Below, piece after piece: positions 46,801 to 58,464 of a stretch of 64,000 bases of DNA. The stretch is from Knoxdaviesia capensis. Its lineage: Eukaryota > Ascomycota > Sordariomycetes > Microascales > Gondwanamycetaceae. A program made the position numbers and the translations under genes. The DNA lies in NCBI GenBank assembly GCA_001510575.1, contig LNGK01000003.1:3239732-3303731 (forward strand), in the 5' to 3' direction. Every line of letters starts with the position of its first letter. Positions within the stretch are counted from its first letter, which is position 1. The notes under the pieces were generated by a model that worked only from the letters and a program-made list of their open reading frames with translations, did not search any database and was not told where the DNA came from.

Positions 46801-49037
46801 AAGTACTTGTCGCCGTGTCTAGAGCTAGCGGCGACGAGTTTGAAGTCTGACATGTAAGGATTCAGTGGTTCCCCCTTTCCGTCTTTCCCCTAGGCCTGCT
46901 ATCTAACTAACACATCTACCCAGCTGGGCCATCCGCAACTGTGGCTTGATCCTCCTCCGCAGCCTGATGGACTCGCTCTTCGGCACCAGCGAGAGCAAAG
47001 CCGTGATGGAAGCCGGCTACAACGGCAAGGGCAGCCGCATCCAGTTCTCGCGGTACCCCGGCATCCCGCCGGTCCTCCTCCGCCTGCTGCAGTCCACGGC
47101 CGCCTCGGCCGAGTCGGTCTTCCCGGCCCTCGACATCATCCGGCGCGCGGGCCCGCCGGCCGACCTGCGCGATCAGATCGAGCAGCACATCGCAGAGTTC
47201 CTCGATAGCTCGTCCTGGCATGTGCGCGAGATCGCGGCGCGCACGCTGTGTTCGTGCTCGCTGCATGACGGGTGGCTGGTGGTGGCTGAAGCTACTCTTA
47301 TGCGCTCGCTGACTTCGGTTGGTCTGGGCGTACGGGCAGACTCGGCGCGCGGGGAAGCGCTCAAGGGCGGTCAGAATGGCATTCATGGTGCTCTGTTGAC
47401 GATCCGGTATCTAGTGGAGCGTCTCTCGGATGTAATGCCGGATCAACTATCCAGTCAGTACCACCTCCTCCATTCCTCTTGTGCTGTATAGATAGTGTGT
47501 GCTAATATCCGTCTCTTTTTCAGATGACTTGCCCAGGCTGGTTGATCTGCTTCAACGTGCTCCACTGGACGGCACCGCGACGTTCCCCGATATCTGGGCG
47601 ACATACGTGGAGATTCTCAACCTGATCTCCGAGTTCGAATCCCGCCAGGCTCGCGGATCCGGATCCACGGCCCCCTCTTCAACATCCTCGTTCGCAATCC
47701 CCCCGTCCATCCCCCACAGCGCACTCCTGCGAATCCAACTCTCCAGACGAGTAGTTTTCAGCACGGCAGCCAGACGAGACATAGCCCAGCTCTGTGCCTA
47801 CATCACGTCGCTCGCGGCAGACGCGGGCCGTTCAGGCGACTCCACCTCCCGAGTGGCTGCAGTTGAAGCCATCCCGTCGATCTGGCCCACGTCGTCTCTG
47901 TCCGCCGCTGAAGCCGGCGCGCTGTCCGAGCTGTACACGCAGATCTGCACCAGTTCGCAGGGCATCGAGGTGGTCGAGAAGGCGCTGTTGGCGTTGAGCG
48001 AGGTTCTGGACTCCGCGCTGAAAACGCTCACGCTGTCCAGCCTGCCATCTGTAGCCCAGCTTCAGGCGCTCTGGGCTAGTCTGCCGCAGCACACGCTGAA
48101 CCCGTCGCTTTCGGACGGTGTTGTTCGGTGCAGTGGGCCGATTCTCGCCGCTGCGGTGTGCCAGGACTCTGGAAGCTCAGATGCCGTGTTCTCGCTGAAA
48201 GCGTGGGGTGAGATGATGCAGGATGCTGTGTCAGATGACCAGGTGTGTACCCATCTACTCTTCTGTCATGTTTTTCTCCCAATACTAAATGTCTTCCCAT
48301 AGCCCTTCGACACTCGCATGGCCGCCGCCGAGTCGCTCGCCTCGTTCTTCTCCGTCACCGGGACCTCCCTCCCACACACCGACTCCCTCCTGCCCGCCCT
48401 CTTCGCCGTGTACGACGCGCTCAGCGACGACGACGACGAGGTCCGCGACGCCGCCGCCCGCGCCGCCTGCGGCGTGCTCAACCGCCTGCTCGTGCCCGTG
48501 GAGGCCGCCGACGCGCTCGCCGCCTGGCTCGCCGCCGCGTTCTCCGCGAGCGCGCTCTTCGGCGCGGCGGCCGCCGCCCGCATCGCCGGGCTCCCGGCCG
48601 CCCCGCACCCGCCGCCTGCGCGCGCGGCACCCGAGCTGCTGCGCGCGTCGCTGCGGGTCGATACCGCCCTGTTCGCCGTTGAGGACAGAAACCTGTACTT
48701 GGACGGTGTGCGCGAGACGCTCCGCTGGCAGGCCGCGCTCTCGCACTGCTCTGCGCCGGTCGCGGCGGGGTCCGCGGTGGCAGCGCTGCGCAGCTGGACG
48801 GTCGCCGGCCTGGAAGCCCTCGTGGCGCAGGTCGCCGCGCAGGATGACGGCCCGGGGGGCTGGGCGTCCAGGCCCCGCGCGTTCGTCGCCTGTGCGCGGA
48901 TCCTTTCCTCGGCGGTCACTGTTGTGAAGTACTCGGCTGGTGGTGATAGTGAAGTCTCGCAGCTGCTGGAAACGGTTCGTGTAGAGGGTAGAAAGAATCA
49001 TCTCTCAGGGTTACTCTTGGATCTGGCCCAGGTCTGA
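43838..49037 (+). CDS. TRM732: THADA/Trm732 family protein (DUF2428), tRNA modification partner
   Basis: Eight exons (43838-43932, 44033-44889, 44960-45944, 45999-46482, 46543-46853, 46924-47453, 47524-48242, 48303-49037) join in phase to 1571 residues. Introns are 54-100 bases; the second uses the donor GTAGTT and the sixth GTCAGT, both weaker than the rest. The protein is an all-helical HEAT/armadillo solenoid. The DUF2428 signature falls in exons 5-6 and includes WAIRNCGLILLRSLMDSLFG, the conserved RN-x-x-x-x-LLR-x-L pattern. Yeast Trm732 works with the methyltransferase Trm7 to place 2'-O-methyl groups on tRNA position 32; it has no catalytic site itself. The last exon is much more GC-rich and Ala-rich than the middle of the gene. 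Assignment to the family is firm; the tRNA role is by homology. Confidence 0.88.
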
Positions 49038-49343
49038 TTATTTTTCGGTGTACTTGAACTTGGTCGTTCGGAGCATAGGCAGGAACATCAAAAAGGTCGT
49101 TTAAAAAAATAGTTGTTTCTTGTCATTGAAATCATTAACATTAGTCTTGGTTGTTACATTCTTAAGGATCCAACTAAACCGGAGTATCTACACCTGTCTG
49201 TGGTAGCCCGTTTGTATACGCGGAAAAAACAATAAAACAGAGGAAAAAGCAGCAGAGAATCAGATACAGACTCCACCCCCAGGACCCAACGTATAGAACG
49301 CCGTGCAACAAACCCTCGACAGACTGCGTCTTCTTTTGGGGTG
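49038..49343. other. convergent 3' intergenic region
   Basis: 306 bases between the TRM732 stop and the stop of the DUF3074 gene. AT-rich, consistent with two short 3' UTRs. No gene is visible. Confidence 0.5.
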
Positions 49344-51822
49344 TTAAGCCGCCAACGGCCGATCCCGGAACGAGCCGGACGGCGGCCGCGGAGACGGCGC
49401 ATTCGGCCCCGGCGCCGCCACCGACCCGGCGCGCCGCCGCGCATCCCACGACTCAATCTCCAACTCGACGCCCATGCGGCCCATGCGCGCCACCAGCATG
49501 GTGTTCTGCGCCTGCAGCTCGCCGACCTGGTCGCGCAGCAGCGCAATCTGCTTCATCGCAAGGTCGCGCTCCGCACGCACCGCGTCCAGCTCGGCAGCGA
49601 GCGCCGACCGCTCGGCCCGCGCCTCGGTCTTGCGCCGCCGCTCGTCGGCCCGCCGCTCCTCTTCGCGCCGCCGCTCCTCCAGCCGCTGCAGGGACTTCTT
49701 GAACTTTTCTTCCTGCTTCGCGAGCTCGCGGTCCTGCTTCTCGCGCTGGCGCGCCGATTCGTCGGCGGCGGCTGTGCCGTTGCCGGGCTTCTTGGACGAC
49801 AGCTTGGTCTGCATCTGGCTCATCTTGTCCTGCAGCCGCCGCATACGCTCGTCGATCTTGCGCACCTCGCGCGACGATAGCGTGTCGCTGCCCGGGCCGC
49901 CGCCGCCACCACCCCCAGGCGTCGGCGTGGCCGTGTTGCTACTGCTGGCAAAGTCGACGGTCGCGAACGAGACGCCGCGGTCGGCCTGCCAGGCGCGGCG
50001 GGCATCAGCAGCCGCCATGGCGGCACCCGGGGATTCTCCGGAAGTCTCTTCAGGTTCTTGGATCTCCGGGGCGGAGGTGAAGCTGCATTCGGACGACGAG
50101 TCGTCAACATCATCTTCGTCATCCTCGTAGCCTTCGTCATCATCGTCATCCGCCGAGTTCAGCGGGCCGGTGGACGTGTCGTCTTCATCAGCCACCAGAG
50201 TTGGCTCGGCGGAGAAGGAAAAAGGGTAGGGGATGTGTGAGGTGACGGCGGAACTGGCGGCGCCGAGGACGCCGGTGAACATGTCATATAGGCCGCCGAT
50301 TGCGGAGGGTTCGTCGTATGTGTAGTTGTTGGCAGCGGGAGGGTTGTTAAAGGCCATAAGCGAAGATTGTTTGGGCGATGAAGGTGAAGACCGGCTGGAA
50401 GGGGCACCGCCAGCTGCGGCATTGCTAAGCTTCTTCCGGCGGGGGTTAGTTTTGACGGCCGGAGGGTCGGCCGCGGGCGGAGCGGGCTTTTCACTTGGTT
50501 CGGGAAAGCCGTTCTGCGCCTGAGTCGGCGAACTGTGAGCTTCATCAACCAAGGTAGCTTTAGAGTCGACATCAGAGTCATTGGCCTGTTCGGCGGTGTC
50601 CGAGTCGATATCGTCCAGATGCACGGTCTGCATCCATGTGAAGAACTTCCCGGCATCGGCAATAATGCTCCCCGGGGTGCCCTTCTCAATCATGAAGCGC
50701 GGGACATTACCGCCCGGGTCACTGCGCGTAACCATGATCCACTCGATCAACGGCGGCTCAACATCCTCGGCCGTACTGGCGCCGCTCGGGCTAGAGGCAT
50801 TCCGAGCCGCGGCGAGCACGGCGTGGCGGCTCAGACTATCGCCAGGGTGCAGGTCATCGGCGAACATGTCCACATCCGAGTGCACGCGTTTCATGCCGGA
50901 GGTCTTCTCCTGTGGGATCTCGCGGATCAGCTCGAACGACTCGTAGCTTCCGCGGATGTAGCCACTGCGTTGCGGGCAGTCTTCGTGGCGGATGGGCTTG
51001 GAAACCATCAGGTACTGGCGCATTGGCCGGGGTCCGGGTGTGACGGCTTCGTTGGTGAGCATCAGAGTGACAAAGTCTCGGGGGGCAGTCGGGCCGGGGA
51101 ACTGGGCAGATAATTGGAAGACTACAGAGAAGAAGACGCACACAGGTTAGACAAGTCCACTCTGAAAAGTGAAGACAAGACTGGCAAAGCGGCTCACCTT
51201 CAATTGTGCCCACATCGGGGATCACCAGCTTCTCCAGCCTCCGCTCGGCGCCAATGCCGCGAATAGCCCCAACGCCCGGCCCGGCACCGCCAGGGACATC
51301 GTTCCGCGTTTTCATAACAGTGTCGAACTCGCGCGTCAGCGCCTTCTTGAAGCGATCAAACGTCACGCCCTCATGCACGCTGCGGCGGGCAAACCACGCA
51401 CCCCGGCCATCCCGGGCGGCCAGTTTCCACACCCCGACGTCCAGCGGGTTCGCGGCCATGCGCAGGTCCTTCCATTCGCGCTGCAGGGCCTGGATCTGGT
51501 TCACGGCGGTGGATGTGTGGCGCGGCAGGATCGGGAGGGTCGAGCCCGGGGGGCGGGCGGCGGCGAGCCCGTTGTCTCCGGACAGCGGCGACGGGGTGGC
51601 GGGCTTGAAGGCGGGCGGCGGCGGTTCGGTGCGGGCGCGGGTGCGCGCGGGCGACGACTTGTCGACGCCGGCGGATGAGGCGGACGGGATCGAGTCGGCG
51701 ACGGTGCGGGCGGATTCAAACACCGACGACAGGAACTCGGGCAGCGCGTCTTCTTCGTCGACGACGGTTGCCCAGTCGATCGGGCCCAGCGCGGCCAAAG
51801 GCTGGTGAGCAACCGCGGACAT
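49344..51822 (-). CDS. DUF3074 START-like domain protein with C-terminal coiled coil
   Basis: Exons 51822-51198 and 51121-49344 join in phase (G|TC) across a 76-base GTGAGC...TAG intron to 800 residues. The N-terminus is followed by a Pro-rich linker. A START-like DUF3074 region spans about 110-400 with GVWKLAARDGRGAWFARRSV, FVTLMLTNE and EWIMVTRSDPGGNVPRFMIEKGTPGSI; this last block is typical of the family. A long acidic, Ser-rich disordered part follows. About 630-755 is a strong coiled coil (EERRREEERRADERRRK, then RAERDLAMKQIALLRDQV). DUF3074 proteins are restricted largely to fungi and their ligand is not established; START-like folds usually bind lipids. The next minus-strand gene also carries a START-like (VASt) fold, so lipid handling is a shared theme, though two unrelated neighbours prove nothing. 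Confidence 0.85.
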
Positions 51823-53862
51823 TGCTGGCTGTGGGAGTACTCGCCGGGTTGTACTGTGTGTGTTGTCTTATCAATTCGATCTCACGCAAGAAGCAAAATG
51901 AAACACACACGTGAAAGTCCAGGCGTGGCAGTGCAGATCAATCAAGCGAGCAGAGAGAAAGAAACTCCAAAGAACAAACGGCGATATCTGGCTCAATAAG
52001 AAGGCAATGGAAGAGATGATGCTATTTAGAGAGGGGAAGTCGGAGGAGGAAGGAAGCAAACGAGAAGGAAAAGGCAGTTCCCAACTAGGAAGGATCAATC
52101 GGTGGCAACAAGTCACTGGCAGTACCAGTACATAGAATGTGAAGAACGAGGCTCAACCACCAACTTTGGCTGATGGCACACAAAATCATCGATTGAGAGG
52201 CGATCGAGGTTCTAAGAAAGGAGAGAAAAGTTCACGAGAAGGAGAGAGCGGTAAAAAGGACGAGAAAGAAGAAGAAGAAGCCCAGATCTCCAGATAAGTA
52301 ATTAACAATATCATATGTACAGAGACACCCGAACAACCCGGCCCAAAAACAGAGCTTGCGACTAAGCATTGACAATTCATAGCGGCGACGTAGTCTCCAA
52401 GCCGTCCCATGCTAGTTAACGTCAGACTTTATCGGATGCCACTGCGGCGATCAGCTAATGACAGCACCACGACTTTTCTTCCCCCCCAGAGAATGAGGGG
52501 CCGGCGGGCGTTTGCTGCCAGCGCCGCTTCTGGAACGCCCACAGGCCACCGGGGCCTTTGCGCTCTTCATCTCGTATTCTTCGGGACGCCTGGACAATGG
52601 CAGCACAGCAGCGTCGCTTCCACGGCGTATATGTGCGAGGAGATGTCTGTGCCCTCCCTGTCTTTTCACCCTCTGAAGCATGCCGCCGGCCACAGGAAGT
52701 ATCCGGAGGCTTCGAAACCTCGTCCCCCAGTCGCCAACTGAAGAAGACCAAAGACCGCGGGCTACTGACGTCATCGTGCGCGGATTTTGTAAATTTTTTT
52801 TTTTTTTTTGGCTGCTTCCGCGGCCTGGCCGGCGTTTTTACCACCAGCGCTGGACAAAGTACCGATGTACAGTATACACTATTGTACCTATGTTGTACCT
52901 ATGTCCTGTTGAGGGCCTTCGCACCGGCATGTGCCACTTCATGGTTGCTCCTTCCTGCGGCGGACAATCTCGTCCGTCCGGGGGTTCCACGCAGCAAGTG
53001 CTGGAAAATGCTTCCGACGCACAGGAAGGCGAGCCGCTGCGCGATACCCTAAGCATACTGCCTGTAAGGGTTGCCTCCATCAATCTCCAAACCCGTCGAC
53101 GGTTCCCAAACTCTGGGCGACTACTTCTTTAGCTGCTGCTTGTGAAAGTATGTGAGCATGATGATTCAAGCCAAGATGCGCGAACCCATCACCAGCCCAG
53201 TATCGATCGCAGGCCCCGGGTCGAACCATACAATTGCATCATATATATGAAAAAAATCAAGAATAAAAATAATATAGAGCAAAACAAAATTAAAATTAAA
53301 AAGCGCCGCATGATGACGGTCTGAGGAATCCTGAAGGACGGACTCGTCGAAATGGCCCCATTTGGGCATTGCTCAACCCCGGAAATACTGTCGAAAGTGG
53401 TCTCTTTGCGCCTTGTATATCAGTCCTTCGTTCTGGAAAACTTCGGCCGCAACGGGGCGCTGGCCGGAAAATCGGCATCTTGGTAGTGGTTAGGGTTAGG
53501 GTTGGTGTATCCGAGAGGACAAGTCTGTACGAGTGAAGATCGGATGATCTTAAGATAGCATGTAAAACACCACACAACAACAAAAGTTTCGGGAACCTGG
53601 AATCTTATAATGTCCGAACCCTAAGAAACACGCACCTAGCGTATCGTACACACGGACACTCACAATCGCCCGTCTGATGCCAGTGTCTAGGGAATATTCA
53701 TATCGTGATAACAAGCCATCCATGCGATACAGTGTCAATAAAGTATTCCCGCTACCATGCTGATATAAACTCGAGTAGAAGGAAGTATGTACATAATAAG
53801 ACAAACAGGAGAAGACAGAAAAAGAAGAACACTGGTAGAAAAGGTATATTCCACGGCCTCGC
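51823..53862. other. 2.0-kb intergenic region
   Basis: The left part is the promoter and CT-rich minus-strand leader of the DUF3074 gene (about 51830-52300). Further right is a T homopolymer of about 16 (52794-52810), several GTAC-rich palindromic stretches near 52860-52905, an AT-rich block (53240-53310) and the telomere-type repeat at 53490-53505. Open frames are short and unlike proteins. The last 200 bases probably hold the 3' UTR of the Sip3-like gene. Confidence 0.45.
53490..53505 (+). repeat. interstitial telomere-type repeat (TTAGGG-like)
   Basis: TTAGGGTTAGGGTTGG is two exact TTAGGG units plus a degenerate third. It lies between the DUF3074 gene promoter and the 3' end of the Sip3-like gene. 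A further CCCTAAG motif lies 120 bases to the right. Confidence 0.8.
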
Positions 53863-56800
53863 TCAAAACACCCCCGACGTCGGCACTCGCCCCGCCTCCG
53901 CCAGCGCCGAAAGCTCCCGCCGGCAGCTCCCGCAGTACTCGGCATGCCACGCGCGCAACGCCTCGCGCCGCCGCCGTTCCCGCGCCGCCGCATCGCCGTC
54001 TGCACCCCCGGTACCAGCACTGCCGCTACTGCTGCTGCTACTGCTGCTGCTGCTAGTGCTGCTGCTGCTGGCCGACGGCGGCGCGCGGATGGCCTCGCTG
54101 AGCTGCTCGCACCGCCCGCTCTCGTGGAACAGCCAGTTCTCCCACTCCGACCGCACCATCTCGCGCTCCATGCTGTTGATCACCCGCATCGCCACCATCA
54201 GGTCGTGGCGGTACGTGCCGAGCTGCTGCCGGGTGCGGCGGATGCGCTGTGCCGCCGCGCGGCTCGTCGCCGTCGAGTAGCCGTCGCCGGCTTCGTCCGC
54301 CGGCGCGTCGAGGTCGGAGCCGTTCACCACGGCGCGGAACGAGTCGAAGCTGCAAGAGTTGAGTTGGTGTGGTGGGTTAGCGAACGTGTTATAAAAAAAA
54401 GAAAAAAAAAGAAAAAAAAAAGAAGAAAAAAAGAAAACCCCCCAGAATGGGACATAGGGGCACACCTACCAGATGCTCTGCTCCGGCCACTCGATCACCG
54501 ACTTGACGCCCTCCGCCCCCGTCGCGGCATCCAGGTCCGCCCAGTACACCGCCTTGCTCATCACCACATTGGGCCGCACGCCGACGCGGTCGAGGAACCG
54601 CACCGCACGCCGCTCCGTCCACCAGGCCAGCGTCTCGCGCGACGTGAACACCGCATTCATGACCCCGCTGACCAGCAGGAGCACCACCAGCCCGCGGTGC
54701 ACCGACAGCGCCAGCACCAGCCGCTTGAGCGCCGCAAACGCCGACATCAGCAGGAAGGTCAGCGCCGACTCCGCCACCGACCGCAGCGTCTCAAACACCA
54801 GCTCGGTCAGCGACCGCGGCCGGATCAGCGCCCGGCCGCCCGCCCCGCCGCCCGTCTGGAACTTCTGCTGCTCCCGCTGCTGCTGCCGCCCCGCCGCCGT
54901 CACCTCCGTGCCGGCCGTGTACACCAGCGCCTGCGTCTGCCGCCCCACGTGGCCGTACACCTGGATCACCCGCTTCGTGCGGTTGTGCGACCCCAGCCGG
55001 TGCACCTGGTCGGTCACCGCGTCCGCCAGCATCTCCGCCTCCGCCTCCGCGTCGCCCAGCGCCTGCCGCTCAATCAGGCTCTTGCTGAACGCCGGCGGCT
55101 TCGACCACGCGATGCGCACGTACACCGCCAGCTGGCACTGCGTCTTGGACGCCTGCGTCACCACAATGTGCGTCACCGCCTTGAAGTCCTGCGAGTGCGG
55201 CAGGTGCCACAGCGTCTTCGCGTGCTTCACCACGTACGTCTCCGTGGCCCCGCCGAACGCCTCGATCGTCTGGTAGTCGGTGATGTCGCGCAGCTTGGTC
55301 TGTCCGAGCAGGTTCTTAGAGGTGCCCTTGTACTTGAATTCGCGGCGGAGCAGCCCGGTCGACTTGCCGCCGGAGTCGTCTCCAGATTGGTCGGACTGCG
55401 TCTGCACCACCCACGGGCCTTGCACAATGTCCCGCGCCCGCCGCTCCGAGTACAGCTTGGCGAAGATGAGACTGCGGTCGCCAAACACAACGTGGAAGCA
55501 CGCCTTGGCTCCCATTTCAAAGTGCCGCTTGACCACCTTGTTAAGCATCTCCACGCCCAGGTCAAGCTCGGCGGGCATGCCACCCGGCGTCAACGGGCCC
55601 GGGCTGGGGTACCCTGACAGAGCCGACGGTGCAAGGCGTTGTCGAGCCGCGCCGGCGGACCGGCCGGTGATCTGCATCTGCCGACCCCGTGCTGCGGCTT
55701 CTTCCGCTTCCATCGGCCCGATGTTGTCCCAGCTCTCAGCCGACGGGCTGCGCGGCTTGTTGTACTCGTGTCGCTCGAGCTCTATCAGTTGCGATATCAG
55801 CTGCTCCAGCGTCATGGGCTCTTCCGCCTGAAGGTCGTCGAGGAGCAGGTTGAGGCGAGCGTTGAGCAAACCGCCGTCTTCCAAGAACGTGCGGATGCTC
55901 ATCCGAGACAGGCCGCTGTCGTTTCCGGCCCGGTTGAGGAACACGCTGATCGAGTCGCTGTCGGATTTGGACGTCAACACGATCTCGCTGACCATGTCGA
56001 GATTCAGCACGTAGGCAACCACAAGCCCCAATTGCCGGCCGTAGAAGTACATGTTGTCCGCCGTGACGAAGATCCGGCCGGTTCCGGCAATATTGACATC
56101 GTCAACTCCAACCACGTTACTGCCTGTCCACATGGCCCGCACGACCATGACCAGCTTCTCTTCAAGAGGCACGCCGGGGAACAGTAGGCGGAACGACGCG
56201 TGCTGGGCTCTTAGCTCGTATGGGTAGTTATGAGGGAACGACTCAGTCATCCACGAATCTTGCGGCGGGATGATCGGCGAGTCGCGACCTCCGAGAAGGA
56301 GATTCGACCCCGAGCTGACAGTTTTGCGGTGGCCTGCCACGGCCCCTGTTGATTGCGGCTGTCCGGCTGCAGATGCTTCCGAAATAGCAATAGCCAGGGC
56401 CGTGTCGTCATCAAACCGAGAGTTGTGCTTGTCGCCGTTGTAATATCCGTCCCAGGGACCACTACCCCAGTAGTTCGCCATGACAAAAGTCGGCATGGGC
56501 CGCGCGGCATTCGCAGCGAAGCCACGCTCTCCAGTCACGTTGAGCGCAGCACGGCTGAGACTGGTTGGCAGAGGCGGCGGCGGCATGGTAGCGGGAGCAA
56601 GCGACGTGTACGGGGTGTCGCCAAACTGGATGGTATTAGGAGCCACCTGGCTACCCCCCGCCCGCGCCGTCACTGAGTAAGGGAGGAGAGCATGGCTGGC
56701 CGACACGAGACCGGCAATCCCGGGCGCGGAAGTCGCGGTGACGGGGTCGGTGGCTGCAGCACTGAACGTGGCCTTGCGGTGCAGATCCAGACGCTGGATG

Positions 56801-58404
56801 ATGCGCGCAGCGTGGTCTCGGCCGCTCTCACCCTCTTCGCGGGCGAGTTCACGGCTGATGGTCGAGATAGTACGGCGGGGCACACCAGACTGGGACACAT
56901 CGAAGCTTGCACGGGTCGGCAGGTTAGAACTGTCAAGAGCGATGGTCGGGGCGAGAGTCAAAGTTTGCGTAGGCGGGCCCGGCTCATCCGGGGTTGGCGA
57001 GGTGGTGGCAGCAGCGGCCGCAGCAGCAACAGCAGTATCCAGCGACTTGGCCGAGAACTCCTGGACAAAGGCGGGGGTGATGGAGAATGCGGGATCGGCC
57101 CCGGGGCTGGCAAACTTGTCCCGAGAGGCGCTCTCCTCAAAAGCCCGCTTCTTGGCAACGTCGAACACTTCAAGCCACTCAGTCAACTGGGCTTGAGTTT
57201 CGGTTTGGAGGACCATGGTCTGGTTCTTGGTCTTCACTTCAAAGCAGAACCGCCGCTCCTCGCCAACAGCCGGCCGCGCGTTACACAGCAGCACTCCGAT
57301 CTCGTCACCCTGGAGAACACCCTGCGGGCCCTGGATCAACCAGCCGAAAATGCCGTTGCGGCAGTAGAACCAGCGGCGGATCCACGTTGTCCGGGCCGGC
57401 TTGCCCGACACGGTCTTGTAGAAGAGCCAGCCCTGGCGCTCGGAAATCACAGCCGCACGGCCGGCCTGGCCGGGTTGTTGGGGCTGGCCGGGACCACGCG
57501 ATCTCAGGAACGGAACGGTCGACGCACCGTAGGCCTCCAGATCCCGCGACGGCTTGAACGACTGCAGGGCGCCATCGGAGATCTCGCGGCGGACGAGCTG
57601 GAGCTCCCGCTTAAAGGTCGCCTCCAAGCCCTCCATGGCCTTGCTCCACGCGCGGATCCGGTCCAGCTCGTAGCCCCAGCGCACGGAGCTGGGGGCGGCG
57701 TCGCGGGACCGGCGGAGCTCCTTCCACATATCCGAGCACAGGCGAACGAGGAGCCGGTCGAGCGAGAAGCGCAGCTGCGGGCCGAGCTGGCAGTAGTCCA
57801 TCGACGCCTTGAGGTAGGCCTTGCGGGTCTCGTACACGGCGAACGCCTCCTCGCGCAGCGCCGACGGCTCCTTGGTCTTGGACTGGCTGGTGTAGCGCGC
57901 CAGCGTCGAGTCGAACATCTTCTGCGCGGCGTCGAGGTTGCGGCGGGCGTCCTTGAAGAGGCGCAGGTCGTTGCCCATGAACGCGCGCATCGGGTCGATC
58001 GACACCACGTCCATCTTGCGCATCATGCTCAGCACCTGCAGCCACCAGTCGCGCGAGCCGTCCGCCACGCGCCGCAGCGCCAGCATCGTGTAGTCCGCGT
58101 CCAGCACCCAGTCGAGCGTCGACGGCGGCGTGGCCTTGAGCAGGTACTGGTTGATGGTCTCTTCGAGCGCCAGGATGTCGTGGGTCAGCCTCGAGGCCGC
58201 GCGGATGTACGAGTCGAGCCAGCGCTCGACGGCGTCGACTTGGTCGGAGAAGTGGTTTACCGACGCCCGGAACGTCGGCGAGTCGATCGCGGCTTCGGTC
58301 AGGCCGACCGGGATGGCTCGGAACCGGCGGGGGACGAGGCTTGGAGCGTCGGCCTCGGGCTGTGGCCCCGTGCCCGACGGAGCGGAGGATTCGGGCTGCG
58401 CCAT
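53863..58404 (-). CDS. SIP3: Sip3/Lam-type sterol-transfer protein (BAR-PH-GRAM-VASt-TM)
   Basis: Exons 58404-54470 and 54349-53863 join in phase (TG|C) across a 120-base intron to 1473 residues. Domain order fits yeast Sip3/Lam3 and Ysp1/Lam1: a BAR-type helical domain at about 20-300, a PH domain at about 320-430 (QGWLFYKTVSGKPARTTWIRRWFYCRNG), a GRAM-like block near 720-840 (FRLLFPGVPLEEKLV), a VASt sterol-binding domain at about 940-1150, and hydrophobic membrane helices at about 1200-1260 (VVLLLVSGVMNAVF). These proteins sit in the ER at contacts with the plasma membrane and move sterols. The second exon adds a helical tail of about 160 residues containing a poly-Ser run encoded by CTG-type repeats (about 54020-54070). 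The frame is open to an upstream ATG at 58563, but that extension is a translation of a GA/CT repeat, so I use 58404. Confidence 0.92.
54389..54438. repeat. A-rich (T-rich on coding strand) tract in the Sip3-like intron
   Basis: A long T/C-only tract on the coding strand broken by single C residues lies upstream of a CTAAC-type branch site and the CAG acceptor. It is an exaggerated polypyrimidine tract. Confidence 0.7.
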
Positions 58405-58433
58405 ATGGCCGGTGGCGGAGGGAGCGAGAGAGG

Positions 58434-58464
<31 letters not shown>

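Noticed and set aside
53205..53235. B-box-like GGGTCGAACC
   Set aside because: No A box at the correct distance on either strand and no cloverleaf can be drawn.
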